Below are positions 28,275 through 36,986 of a stretch of DNA of 64,000 bases, in pieces. The translations under genes and the position numbers were made by a program. How positions within the stretch are numbered: position 1 is the stretch's first letter; each line of letters begins with the position of its first letter. Location: the NCBI RefSeq assembly GCF_000940805.1, contig NZ_CP007142.1, positions 6,114,593 to 6,178,592 of the forward strand, written 5' to 3'. Source of the stretch: Gynuella sunshinyii YC6258. Lineage in GTDB: Bacteria; Pseudomonadota; Gammaproteobacteria; Pseudomonadales; Natronospirillaceae. The notes below the pieces were generated by a model. The model was not told where the DNA came from and did no database searches. It saw only the letters and a program-made list of their open reading frames with translations.

Positions 28275-28802
28275 TCACAGATAGCTATTCATGAACCACA
28301 GCACTTTGCCGTCAAACAGTAATTCGTACAGCGCCACATCCGGAAACCAGATATTTACCCCAACCCGGAATATCAACACCACCGCAATCACCGTCAACCA
28401 CGCAGCCACCGACCAGAACCGGTTCAACAACCGGGACAGCCACAACAGGGTATGCACAAACAGCAGCGTCGACAGAAAAAAACCAAGATACTCAATACTG
28501 GCGATATACAACAGAAACAAACAGGCCATCAACAACACACCTTTGTATTCGCCAATGGTGTTGATCAAGGTATCAATGGAGAACAGTTTCAGACGCATGG
28601 AATCCTTAAGCGTCAGCACAAACTGCAGAAAAGAAAACAGCAAGAGAATGGAAAGTCCGAATAACGGAGCCACTTGTGGCCGGGTAAACCAGCCACGGCT
28701 GGTATTCACCGCCACCGTCTGTTCTGGATATGACACAATCAACCCGGCAGCGATCAGCAGTACAAACAGAAATATCAGTCCGGAACGCTTGCTGTCACTC
28801 AT
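28275..28802 (-). CDS. tctB: Tripartite tricarboxylate transporter, small permease TctB
   Basis: 175 residues with four predicted membrane helices, the size and pattern of TctB. The start overlaps the end of the universal stress protein gene by 8 bases, indicating translational coupling. It works with TctA in the inner membrane. Confidence 0.85.
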   Translation of the reverse strand: MSDSKRSGLIFLFVLLIAAGLIVSYPEQTVAVNTSRGWFTRPQVAPLFGLSILLLFSFLQFVLTLKDSMRLKLFSIDTLINTIGEYKGVLLMACLFLLYIASIEYLGFFLSTLLFVHTLLWLSRLLNRFWSVAAWLTVIAVVLIFRVGVNIWFPDVALYELLFDGKVLWFMNSYL

Positions 28803-29313
28803 CCTTCATCGCCTTCTGTTGATGTTTGCTGAGTTTTTTTGATATTGGCACGATCAATACCGGTACACCGGCATTATGAATAACCCGCTGTGCCGTGGAA
28901 CCAAGAAAGAAACGCGATAATGCATTCACCCGGCGATCCCCCATGATGATCATGCTGACATCCTTATTTTTAGCCACTTCAACGATTTTCTGACTGGCCG
29001 AGCCAAAGCTGACCAGCACTTCAATCCGCTCCTGGTCAAATGGCTGATCTTTAAGCTCATGTTCGAGAATATGCTGTATGCGTTGCTGCATCAGCTCCTG
29101 TAACTCCAGCAGCAGGGCGTCTATATGTTTTTGTTGTGCGGATTTGATTTGATAGCCACCCCCAAACGCATCTTCATCCTTGCGAAAGGTTTCCTCAAAC
29201 ACATGCAAAAAGTAGATACGGGCATCACTTAACATAGCCTGCTGCAGGGCGATTCTGAACACCACATCACTACCGTTTTCAAGATCAGTGGCATAGAGGA
29301 CAGGTTGACTCAT
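28795..29313 (-). CDS. Universal stress protein (UspA family)
   Basis: 172 residues. It starts with QPVLYATDLENGSDVVFRIAL, the UspA strand-helix opening, and ends with the ATP-binding type signature IIMGDRRVNALSRFFLGSTAQRVIHNAGVPVLIVP (GxxG...GS.A..V pattern). A cytoplasmic protein placed inside a TctCBA operon; Usp genes are sometimes found with transporters. RBS-like GGAAGAG precedes the start. It may regulate transporter activity, which is inference. Confidence 0.88.
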   Translation of the reverse strand: MSQPVLYATDLENGSDVVFRIALQQAMLSDARIYFLHVFEETFRKDEDAFGGGYQIKSAQQKHIDALLLELQELMQQRIQHILEHELKDQPFDQERIEVLVSFGSASQKIVEVAKNKDVSMIIMGDRRVNALSRFFLGSTAQRVIHNAGVPVLIVPISKKLSKHQQKAMKDE

Positions 29314-29446
29314 ACGGCTCTTCCCGGCGGATTGTTTTCAGGATTGGCACGAGAACCATTTCAGGCTCAGGTTGTTACCATCATCAGCATGATGATGGCA
29401 ACCGTGTTCACCGTCAGGATCAGCCGCCGGTGAAGATTATCCCCGC

Positions 29447-30403
29447 TCAGCGGTTCATATAGGACAACAGTTTTTCAGCATTGCTGTAGTCGGCAGCAAT
29501 AGTCTTTGCCGCGGCATCCGCATCGGCCCAGTAAACACCGGCACCGGTATTCTGTTGCAGGGTACGGACATCGTCACTCTGCAATGCCTTATGCGCAACA
29601 GCGGCAATTTTGTCTTTAATGGCCTGGTCTGTTCCTTTTTTCACAAACAGTCCATTCCACAATGTCTGCTCAATACCAGTGACCTCTTTCAAGGTTGGGA
29701 CATCCGATGCGATAACCAGACGGTCACGGGTAATGGAAACCAGCAATTTGACGTCTTTCGATTCCAGACACGGCAGAATCTGTTGCGTGGTGGTATTGAT
29801 AATGTCTGCATCACCATTGGCCAGAGTGGCACAATTGAGTTCATCAAACGCGGCATCGGAGGCAAACTTAATGCTCATTTGATCGGCGGCTTTAAACGTC
29901 AATGCAGTTGGCAATGCCTGATAACCAAAATGTCCGAGAACGACGTCGTGGGATTTGGAATACTCCGCCAGCTCCTGCAGATTACTGTAAGGAGCATCCG
30001 CTTTTGCTGCAATCACAAACGGGTAATCCAGAAAAATACCAACCGGTTCAAAATCATCAACGTTATAAGGTGAATTACCGGACATCACCGCCGTTGTCAG
30101 CAGATCAACCACAAACGAACCAATCACACTGCCATCCGGACGGGACTGCGCAACCGTCGTCGCACCAAGTACACCACCACCACCCGGTTTGTTCACGACG
30201 GTGGCCGGAACACCGGTCTGTTCAGACATTTCTTTGGCAATAGCCCTGGTCAGCACATCCTCCAGGTCGCCGGGAGGCCACGGTACAATAAACTTAACCG
30301 GTCGATTAGGATATTTGCCGGCCTGCACAGCAGATGCCGCTCCCAGGAACGTTATAACCGATAGCACCAAAACCAGTACCCTGGATAAAGCAAAGCGTCT
30401 CAT
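29447..30403 (-). CDS. tctC: Tripartite tricarboxylate transporter substrate-binding protein (TctC/Bug)
   Basis: 318 residues from the ATG at 30403, which has AGAGGA seven bases upstream and gives a clean signal peptide (RRFALSRVLVLVLS...VQA). The mature protein begins YPNRPVKFIVPWPPGD, the hallmark of the Bug family, and has VVNKPGGGGVLGATTVAQSRPDG. Periplasmic solute receptor for the TctAB permease. Bug proteins bind carboxylates, including aromatic acids. Given the neighbouring 4-hydroxyphenylacetate genes, an aromatic acid is a reasonable guess. Confidence 0.9.
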   Translation of the reverse strand: MRRFALSRVLVLVLSVITFLGAASAVQAGKYPNRPVKFIVPWPPGDLEDVLTRAIAKEMSEQTGVPATVVNKPGGGGVLGATTVAQSRPDGSVIGSFVVDLLTTAVMSGNSPYNVDDFEPVGIFLDYPFVIAAKADAPYSNLQELAEYSKSHDVVLGHFGYQALPTALTFKAADQMSIKFASDAAFDELNCATLANGDADIINTTTQQILPCLESKDVKLLVSITRDRLVIASDVPTLKEVTGIEQTLWNGLFVKKGTDQAIKDKIAAVAHKALQSDDVRTLQQNTGAGVYWADADAAAKTIAADYSNAEKLLSYMNR

Positions 30404-30466
30404 GTTTCGTCCTCTGTCGATGAATAGTGGTTTCAACGCTACCAGTCCGTATCAGCCATTGCCATG

Positions 30467-30478
30467 TCCCCATGGGGA
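30467..30478. promoter_or_regulatory. Palindromic operator candidate A
   Basis: Perfect 12-base palindrome TCCCCATGGGGA in the divergent control region, 64 bases upstream of the tctC start. Same pattern as the site at 30530-30541. Confidence 0.5.
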
Positions 30479-30529
30479 TAAATTTGTAGCCATTCATTAC
30501 AGCAGCAAAAACAACATCGACTCAAAATA

Positions 30530-30541
30530 TCCCTATCGGGA
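30530..30541. promoter_or_regulatory. Palindromic operator candidate B
   Basis: TCCCTATCGGGA, inside a longer repeat ATATCCC / GGGATAT with a 4-base centre. It matches candidate A at 10 of 12 bases and keeps its symmetry except at the centre. Confidence 0.5.
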
Positions 30542-30777
30542 TATGGCAATCCGAATGTAATTCTTAAACCATATAAGGCAATAATCATATATTGCATGAA
30601 CCTGATCATGCTGTCTGGTTCGCACTGATTTCAGGCCAATAGTGTGACCCGTCGCTTTGGCATGTTTGTGCTTCATTCCTTAAATCCGGCAAAAATAGTT
30701 GCCTTATTAATGGGTCTGCGAGAAACAAAACGCGATTCAGATTTTATTTTTCTCTCATCATCCGAAAGGTATCGCTT

Positions 30778-32100
30778 ATGTCTTTTCCAAACAAATACAT
30801 CAACAGCCTGGATTCGTTGAATTACTACTCCGCCACCAAAAAATACGATCTCAGATATCCGGCTCTGAAACAGGACCTGGAAGCGGATGTGGTCATTATC
30901 GGCGGTGGTTTTTCCGGTATTAACACCGCACTGGAACTGGCTGAACAGGGCGTTAAAAACATTGTCGTGCTGGAGGCCAGACATCTCGGTTACGGCGGCA
31001 CAGGTCGTAATGGCGGTCAGATTATGGCCGGCATCGGTCACGATATGGATGCGATCAAAAAGGATGTAGGTGAGGAGGGTCTGCAGGCTATTTTTGAAAT
31101 TTCCAACCAGGGCCAGCAAATCATCAAGGAACGGGTCAAACGCTACAACATCGATGCCGATTTTCGGAATGGTTACGGCTACACCGCGTTCAATAAACGT
31201 CAGCAGAAAGTTTTGCAGGAGTGGCAAAAGGAATTTCAGACGCTGGAGCCGGACACCGAAATAGAACTGGTCACCGGCTCAGCCATTCAGGACGTAGTGG
31301 GAACAGACGCTTACTGCGCGGTGCTTAAGCATATGGGGGGCGGACATGTGCATTCACTGAATCTGCTGCTCGGCGAAGCCAACGCACTGACCAGCGAATA
31401 CGGGGTACAGATCTTCGAAAACACTGAGGTGCTGGAAGTCGAATATGGCCCCAGAGTTACCGTGCGAACCGCCATGGGCAGCGTCAAAGCCGAAAAAATG
31501 CTGTGGGCCTGCAACGCTTTTCTGAAAGGTCTGGAACCCAGGCTGCATAAGAAAACCATTAACACGCTGGCCTTTCAGATTGCCACCGAACCGTTGTCAG
31601 ATGAACTGATCCATCGCATCAGTCCGATTCGCGGTGCCTACAGCGATATCCGTCCGGTCATCGATTATTACCGTGTCACCAATGAAAACCGTTTACTGTT
31701 TGGTGGTGCCACACACCTGGTGGAATACCTGCCTAAAGACCTTTTCGCCTGGAACCGCAATCTGATGTTGCGAATTTTCCCTTATCTCGCCAATGTCAAA
31801 ATCGATATGGCCTGGGGTGGTCCCATGGCCTGCGGGGTCAATCTGTTTCCACAGATTGGTTCACTGGATAACCACAATAATGTGTTTTACGTCCAGGGCT
31901 ACGCCGGCTTCGGCGTTACTCCCAGCCAGATTATCTGCAAGGTCCTGGCCGAAGGCATACTCGGAGGCTCTGACCGTTACCAACTGATCAGCAGTATCAG
32001 TCACGCAGATATTGTCGCCAAAGATCAGTTACGGGCACTTCTACTGACCGGCGGTAAATGCTGGCATCAGCTCAACGGCTACTTGAGTGGCCGACGCTAA
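30778..32100 (+). CDS. FAD-dependent amine/amino-acid oxidase (PuuB/DAO-like)
   Basis: 440 residues. The FAD-binding motif VVIIGGGFSGINTALELAEQG is followed by the acidic strand end VVLEAR and GYGGTGRNGGQI, which is characteristic of the DAO family subgroup containing gamma-glutamylputrescine oxidase PuuB. The C-terminal FAD contact region is YVQGYAGFGVTPSQI. Such enzymes oxidise primary or secondary amines to aldehydes with release of ammonia and hydrogen peroxide. A cupin gene follows 24 bases later. Given the nearby aldehyde dehydrogenase and 4-hydroxyphenylacetate genes, the substrate might be an aromatic amine or its glutamylated form; that is inference. Confidence 0.87.
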   Translation: MSFPNKYINSLDSLNYYSATKKYDLRYPALKQDLEADVVIIGGGFSGINTALELAEQGVKNIVVLEARHLGYGGTGRNGGQIMAGIGHDMDAIKKDVGEEGLQAIFEISNQGQQIIKERVKRYNIDADFRNGYGYTAFNKRQQKVLQEWQKEFQTLEPDTEIELVTGSAIQDVVGTDAYCAVLKHMGGGHVHSLNLLLGEANALTSEYGVQIFENTEVLEVEYGPRVTVRTAMGSVKAEKMLWACNAFLKGLEPRLHKKTINTLAFQIATEPLSDELIHRISPIRGAYSDIRPVIDYYRVTNENRLLFGGATHLVEYLPKDLFAWNRNLMLRIFPYLANVKIDMAWGGPMACGVNLFPQIGSLDNHNNVFYVQGYAGFGVTPSQIICKVLAEGILGGSDRYQLISSISHADIVAKDQLRALLLTGGKCWHQLNGYLSGRR

Positions 32101-32124
32101 ACTTCAATTCAACAGGAGAACAAC

Positions 32125-32478
32125 GTGATCAAAACAGACTTAAGTAATGTCGAACTACAGCCATGGGGTGTCGTTTCTGACCTTGGCGCTGAAATTCTGG
32201 AAGGAGACTGCAACATTTTTGGTGCCATGACGTTCGGTGCTCCCACCGAAGCCGTCAGTTCGGCTTACTTCGGCAGCACTCGTGGCAAATTCAAAATGAC
32301 GTATCCATTCAATGAGCATGCGGTCATCGTCGAGGGTCAGGTGACCATTAAAAACCTGAGCACCGGCGAACAGAACAGCTACTCTGTCGGCGACAGCTGG
32401 TTCGTCGAAAAAGGAACCGAATGTGAGTGGACCGTCGACACAGAACGTTTTGTCAAACATTACCTGGCGGTTGCCTGA
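32125..32478 (+). CDS. Small cupin domain protein
   Basis: 117 residues, GTG start preceded by AGGAGA with suitable spacing. The sequence fits a single cupin barrel of the cupin_3/EutQ-like group: GKFKMTYPFNEHAVIVEGQVTIKN and YSVGDSWFVEKGTECEWTV. It is translated just after the flavoprotein oxidase. Similar cupins often accompany PuuB-like oxidases; the precise activity is unknown. Confidence 0.8.
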   Translation: MIKTDLSNVELQPWGVVSDLGAEILEGDCNIFGAMTFGAPTEAVSSAYFGSTRGKFKMTYPFNEHAVIVEGQVTIKNLSTGEQNSYSVGDSWFVEKGTECEWTVDTERFVKHYLAVA

Positions 32479-32490
32479 TGTAATCAGGCC

Positions 32491-32527
32491 GGCAATAAAA
32501 CATATCTTCCTGATATGTTTTATTGCC
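32491..32527. terminator. Perfect 16-bp bidirectional hairpin
   Basis: GGCAATAAAACATATC and its exact complement surround the loop TTCCT. It sits between the convergent cupin and hpaD genes. The A/T-rich arms and base position suit a terminator acting on both strands. Confidence 0.75.
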
Positions 32528-32569
32528 ATCTCCGGTTTTCAAAAATATCTGATCGTACAGCACCGGGAG

Positions 32570-33496
32570 TTACAACCGGCTGTCACCATAACGACCTGGC
32601 GCCATCACACTGGCCTGCGGTTCGGGAACGGCCTGCCCGGTTTGTGGTGATACCGGAAATACCGCATTGATCTGACCGGTTCCGGAACTGCCAAAATATG
32701 GTGTGACAATCTCCGCCGGCTGATCATAGTCAGACCAGCCCAGTGCTCCGAGCAACATCGCAGTATCGTGCATAAACCCTTCTCCGTGTCCTTTGGCAGC
32801 GTATTCCGGCAACATTTCGCAGAACGTTTTCCAATCGCCTTTTTTCCACATTTCCACCACCTGATGGTCAAGGCTTTCCAGGAATGGACTCCAGACCCGG
32901 TTGAGAAAATCCGGTGCAGTACCATTCTGGGCAAAACGATGAGACAGAGAGCCACTGGCCAGAAATGCGACCGTCCCCTGGTAGTGTTTTTCCACCGCCT
33001 GACGCATGGCCCAGCCCAATCGGGCGCTGTCATTCAGATAATGCACAGTACACAGCGCAGATACCGAAATAGCCTTGAAATGCTGATCAGCATTCATATA
33101 GCGCATCGGGACCAGGGTGCCATATTCCGGATCAAGCGTAGTATCCACATGTGCCATGGTCTGCACTCCCTGAGCACAGCACTCAGCCGCCAGAATCTCC
33201 CCCAATTGCGGATTTCCCGGCACCGAAAACGGCATATTGTTGATAAAATGGGGCAACTCATTACTGGTGTACGTACCACTGGAATGCGCCCTGCAGTTAA
33301 TATGATAACCAGAGTTGACCAGCCAGTGGGTATCAAAGACCACGATGGTGTCGACACCGAGTTCCCGGCAACGTCGGCTGATTTCACGATGACCATCGAT
33401 GGCGGCCTGACGACAACCCTTGTTCGGGCCATCCAGCTCAGACAGATACATGGATGGTACATGGGTGATTTTGGCGGCAAATGCAACAGTTCCCAT
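32570..33496 (-). CDS. hpaD: 3,4-dihydroxyphenylacetate (homoprotocatechuate) 2,3-dioxygenase
   Basis: 308 residues, similar to HpaD of the class III extradiol (LigB) family. It opens the ring of homoprotocatechuate with Fe(II) and O2 to give 5-carboxymethyl-2-hydroxymuconate semialdehyde. Visible signatures are AAKITHVPSMYLSE with a metal-ligand-type His, VVFDTHWLVN, and SGSLSHRF. The ATG has CGGAGT upstream. It is the distal gene of a long minus-strand operon that also encodes the hydroxylase, 11 bases after the reductase gene. Confidence 0.93.
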   Translation of the reverse strand: MGTVAFAAKITHVPSMYLSELDGPNKGCRQAAIDGHREISRRCRELGVDTIVVFDTHWLVNSGYHINCRAHSSGTYTSNELPHFINNMPFSVPGNPQLGEILAAECCAQGVQTMAHVDTTLDPEYGTLVPMRYMNADQHFKAISVSALCTVHYLNDSARLGWAMRQAVEKHYQGTVAFLASGSLSHRFAQNGTAPDFLNRVWSPFLESLDHQVVEMWKKGDWKTFCEMLPEYAAKGHGEGFMHDTAMLLGALGWSDYDQPAEIVTPYFGSSGTGQINAVFPVSPQTGQAVPEPQASVMAPGRYGDSRL

Positions 33497-33507
33497 AACT
33501 GACTCCG

Positions 33508-34455
33508 TTAAACAGATGTTTGGTTTTGGATCAATGCCAGCAGCACTTTCTTGAAGGTGGCTATTTCCGACGTTGAAAACTGACTGAAACGCTGCTGCTG
33601 TTCTTCCACTGCGATCTGCCAGAGGGTTTCGGCCATATCCGCTCCTGCCGGCTGTAGCTCAAACTGTCCATCCTGACACTGGATAAATGACTTGGCCTGC
33701 AACAGCTCAAATGCGCTTTGCATATCCTGTTCCGGCATATTCACTTCCGCGGCCAGGAGTTCATGATTCAAGCGCCGCCCCGAAGCCAGAGATAATAAAA
33801 TCCGCGCTTCTGCGGTGCGCAACCCGGTGGCCAGTTGTCGGGGTTGATAATGCTGCTGATAACTGCGGGTGGCCTGTAGCATCAGGTAATACAGATAATG
33901 CTGCAGCGGATGTTCATGATCGTCTCCCAGAGGCTGACCGGCCATTTCCCCATTCTTGCGGGCAAACGGCATCACCAGCGAATAACTTCCCTGGTGATAC
34001 AGCAGAGGAGCCCTGCCGCTATCCTCAAAACCCACCACACGACCAATCAGAATCCAGTGATCCCCACCTTCCAGACAAGCGTGACGTTCACATAAAAATA
34101 CCGCCGCACAATCCGGCAGTATCGGTGCCCGACCAGGTCCTTCGGTGAACCCGACATCCGCAAATTTATCTTCCGAACGTTTGGCAAAATGATTGGATAA
34201 TGGCATCTGATCGGCGGCGAGAATATTCACGGCAAAATGACTGGCCTGCTCAAATACCGGAAAACTGGAGGACTTTTTGTCAATACTCCAGAGAATCAAA
34301 GGCGGTTCCAGAGAAACAGAATTAAAACTGTTGGCGGTCACTCCCACCCGCTGGCCGGTACTGGCAGAGGTCGCGGTCACGACCGTAATACCGGTGGCAA
34401 AATTACCCAAAGCGCGACGAAATGCCAGATTGTCAAAAGTGTTTTGCTGACTCAT
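33508..34455 (-). CDS. 4-hydroxyphenylacetate 3-hydroxylase, reductase component (C1 type) with MarR-like C-terminal domain
   Basis: 315 residues from the ATG at 34455; a GTG 12 bases upstream is the alternative. The N-terminal 170 residues are a flavin reductase of the HpaC/FMN_red class: FRRALGNFATGITVVTA, GVTANSFNSVSLEPPLILWSI. The C-terminal 145 residues look like a MarR winged-helix fold (ARILLSLASGRRLNHELLAAEVNM). This architecture and length match the Acinetobacter baumannii C1 reductase, whose MarR-like domain binds 4-hydroxyphenylacetate and releases autoinhibition. It supplies reduced flavin to the oxygenase encoded just upstream. Confidence 0.88.
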   Translation of the reverse strand: MSQQNTFDNLAFRRALGNFATGITVVTATSASTGQRVGVTANSFNSVSLEPPLILWSIDKKSSSFPVFEQASHFAVNILAADQMPLSNHFAKRSEDKFADVGFTEGPGRAPILPDCAAVFLCERHACLEGGDHWILIGRVVGFEDSGRAPLLYHQGSYSLVMPFARKNGEMAGQPLGDDHEHPLQHYLYYLMLQATRSYQQHYQPRQLATGLRTAEARILLSLASGRRLNHELLAAEVNMPEQDMQSAFELLQAKSFIQCQDGQFELQPAGADMAETLWQIAVEEQQQRFSQFSTSEIATFKKVLLALIQNQTSV

Positions 34456-34504
34456 ATTGATACCCACTTCAGTCGTTTCTTATGATCCATGGCGGTTGCG
34501 GTCA

Positions 34505-35671
34505 TTACAGCAGTCCGGGATCAGGTTCCAGTCCCATCAGTCCGCGCCCGAGAATCTGCGCACAAACGTCATAGTCGGTATAGGCATGCGCTGCTGTCAT
34601 ATGATTATCGCGCCAGACCCGTTGCGCCTCCCGGTCCAGCATCCAGTTGCTGCCACCCAGTCCTTTGAACAGACGATCGGTGGCTTCGTTACACATCTTC
34701 ACGGCATAGGCCTGATTGGTACGCCAGTAGATCAGTGTTTCCGGGTCCGGATATTTGCGTTGTTCACCATGCTCTTTGTGTTCCTGCCAGGTGGCTTCCA
34801 GAAACGCCCGTGCGGCCTTGACCTGATGGGTGGACTCCGCCAGGCGGGTGAGCGCCGGAATGGAGATCTTGACGGCAGCACCGGTATAGGCACGAACCCG
34901 GGATTGATTATATTCACGGTATATTTCCAGCATCCGCTCAGCCGTACCCAGAGCCATGGCAGCAAAACCGGAGGCAAAATACGGGCGATACGGCGTCGTG
35001 TAGATATCACTGTCCGGATACAGCCCATACCCTTTTGAACGACCTTCCATCATATCTTTGGCTGCGGAGATTCGATGCTCCGGTACAAATGCCTTACGGA
35101 TTTCCAGGGTCTTGGTACCGCTGCCTTTCATGGCCATCGAATGCCAGTTGTCGACGATCTGATAGTCCTGTCGTGGGATAGCGGCAAAGCAATACACTTT
35201 ATTGCCGTCCACCTCACGGTTAAAACCAACCAGCGCCCAATCGGCATGATCACAGCCGCTGCTCCAGGTCATATCACCGGAAAACAGCACGCCTCCATCA
35301 GCTTCTTCATAGCGGCCGATCGGCGCAATACTGCTGCAGGCCACGGCATCCGGGTTGTTCCCCCAGACTTCGTCCTGGCACTGCCTGGAAAACATTGCCA
35401 ACTGATGATTGTGGGTACACAACAGACTGAACGCCCAGGCCGTGCTGCAACACGCACCGGCCAGCTCGGCAATACAATCGGTAAATTCCGGCAGTGAGAT
35501 TTCCAGTCCGCCGTAGGCTTTGGGTAAAAAGGCGTGATGCAGTCGCACCGATTTCAACAACCGCACATTTTCCTCTGGCATTTGCCGTATTTGTTCCGTC
35601 TTTTCGGCATTGGCGGCAATCTGCGGCAGTACTTCGCGCAGTCGCTGTAACATAGGATTGATGGTCTTCAT
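34505..35671 (-). CDS. 4-hydroxyphenylacetate 3-hydroxylase, oxygenase component (C2 type, acyl-CoA dehydrogenase fold)
   Basis: 388 residues from the ATG at 35671, chosen because CAGGAGC lies 8 bases upstream; further upstream in-frame codons are not needed. The protein has the acyl-CoA dehydrogenase fold: FLPKAYGGLEISLPEFTDCIAELA, SGDMTWSSGCDHADWALVG and GLGGSNWMLDREAQRVWRDNHM. It is followed by a C1-type reductase, so this is the two-component hydroxylase type known from A. baumannii. It converts 4-hydroxyphenylacetate to homoprotocatechuate. It is not related in detail to the E. coli HpaB. Confidence 0.87.
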   Translation of the reverse strand: MKTINPMLQRLREVLPQIAANAEKTEQIRQMPEENVRLLKSVRLHHAFLPKAYGGLEISLPEFTDCIAELAGACCSTAWAFSLLCTHNHQLAMFSRQCQDEVWGNNPDAVACSSIAPIGRYEEADGGVLFSGDMTWSSGCDHADWALVGFNREVDGNKVYCFAAIPRQDYQIVDNWHSMAMKGSGTKTLEIRKAFVPEHRISAAKDMMEGRSKGYGLYPDSDIYTTPYRPYFASGFAAMALGTAERMLEIYREYNQSRVRAYTGAAVKISIPALTRLAESTHQVKAARAFLEATWQEHKEHGEQRKYPDPETLIYWRTNQAYAVKMCNEATDRLFKGLGGSNWMLDREAQRVWRDNHMTAAHAYTDYDVCAQILGRGLMGLEPDPGLL

Positions 35672-35765
35672 TGTGTTCGCTCCTGTCATTATTGTTGTTA
35701 TGAGAGCAGTGTGACGATTAAACACTCATCCGGAAATGCAAAAAAACGGGCAATGATGGTACTTT

Positions 35766-36986
35766 TCAACATTTATCCGCACCGCAGGATGAACCGCTCA
35801 GTCTGGTCAGCCACAACGCAGCAAACCCCGCCAGACCACAGCTGCCCACTCCCCAGGCAAGATAATGTGGAGTCCCGTCATACAACACACCAGTAAGTAC
35901 GCTAACCATGGCCCCCAAACCAAACTGCAGAGCGACCGCCAGACCAGCGGCGGCTCCGGCATTGGACGGATAAATGGCCATCAATCTGGCAATACAGTTG
36001 GAACCTATAATGCCGGTACAGCTGATATAACCAAGCAGCCCTACAATCAGCAACGGCAGGGAATTTTCCGGCCATAGAACAGCGCCGATCAGGACCACGC
36101 TGGAAACGGCGCAAAACGTTGCAGCAAACCACAACATGGTTGCTATGCCTTTATGTACGACCAGCCGGGCATTGATCGTTACCAGAGCTATGACCCCGGC
36201 AATATTCAGGGTGAAGATCCAGGAATATTACCGCGGAGTCAGGCCAAAATATTCGATAAACACAAATGCCGACAGGGTCAGATAAGCAAACATGCCGGCA
36301 AAACACAGAGCCATACACAACACATAACCCAGCGACCGTGGATGGCTCAGAATACGCCGGTAAGCACTGAACAACCGCAGCAGTCCAACATCATCCGCGC
36401 GACGATGGAGGGTTTCCGGAATCAGTCTGAGTACCGCCAGCCACCAGATCAGGGCAAACACCATCAAGCCCGAAAACAACCAGCGCCAGCTGACCCATAA
36501 CAACAGGTAGCTTGCCAGTAACGGCATCAACAGAGTGGCTACCATGGTCACCAGGTGCATCAGCGACAACACCCTGGCGGACTGCTTGAGGGGAAACAGA
36601 TCACGCACAATGACACGTCCGAGTACCGATGCGGATGCAGCACCCAGAGCCTGAACAAAACGCCAGCCGAGCAGACTGTGAATGCTGCCGGCGCTGAGAC
36701 ATCCAAAGGATGCCACGATGTACACGGCAATACCCGCCAGCAGTAACGGTCGACGGCCATAGCGGTCTGACAGCGGCCCATATAACAACATGCCGATAAA
36801 CAGACCAAACAGAAAAATACTGACCGTCAGCTGCACCGATGCCGCATCAGTGGACAGGCTTCTGGTAATGGCTGGCAGCGCCGGTAGATATACACCGATT
36901 GTCAAAGGCGCAAACGCCTGCAAACCTGCCAGCCAGGGGACCAGATAAAGTGAACGCCGACCGGACACCGAAGCCGACGAAGTCAC
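35766..36986 (-). pseudogene. Bcr/CflA-type MFS transporter interrupted by an in-frame TAA
   Basis: Reading the minus strand from a GTG at 36986 gives 252 residues with the MFS motif YGPLSDRYGRRPLLL. The frame then meets TAA at 36228-36230. The same frame stays open afterwards: YSWIFTLNIAGVIALV and, to 35766, the rest of a Bcr/CflA-type carrier, about 406 positions in all, the normal family length. The surrounding residues (EYFGLTPR-stop-YSWIF) suggest that a Gln codon, common there in relatives, was changed by a single base. The GTG overlaps the hpaA stop (GTGA). Options are a null mutation, readthrough or a sequencing error. If intact it would be a 12-helix carrier in the inner membrane. 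Confidence 0.85.

Larger units (their letters stand above)
30404..30777. promoter_or_regulatory. Divergent control region with two matching 12-bp palindromes
   Basis: This region lies between tctC and the amine-oxidase-like gene. It holds TCCCCATGGGGA at 30467-30478 and TCCCTATCGGGA at 30530-30541, both fitting TCCC[C/T]AT[G/C]GGGA, with centres 63 bases apart, close to six turns of B-DNA. Paired operators on one DNA face are expected for a cooperative dimeric regulator. The regulator is not identified. Confidence 0.55.

Noticed and set aside
35766-36137. Separate 123-codon gene on the minus strand
   Set aside because: It is the C-terminal half of the MFS protein, in the same frame as the upstream part with one stop between them, so not an independent gene.
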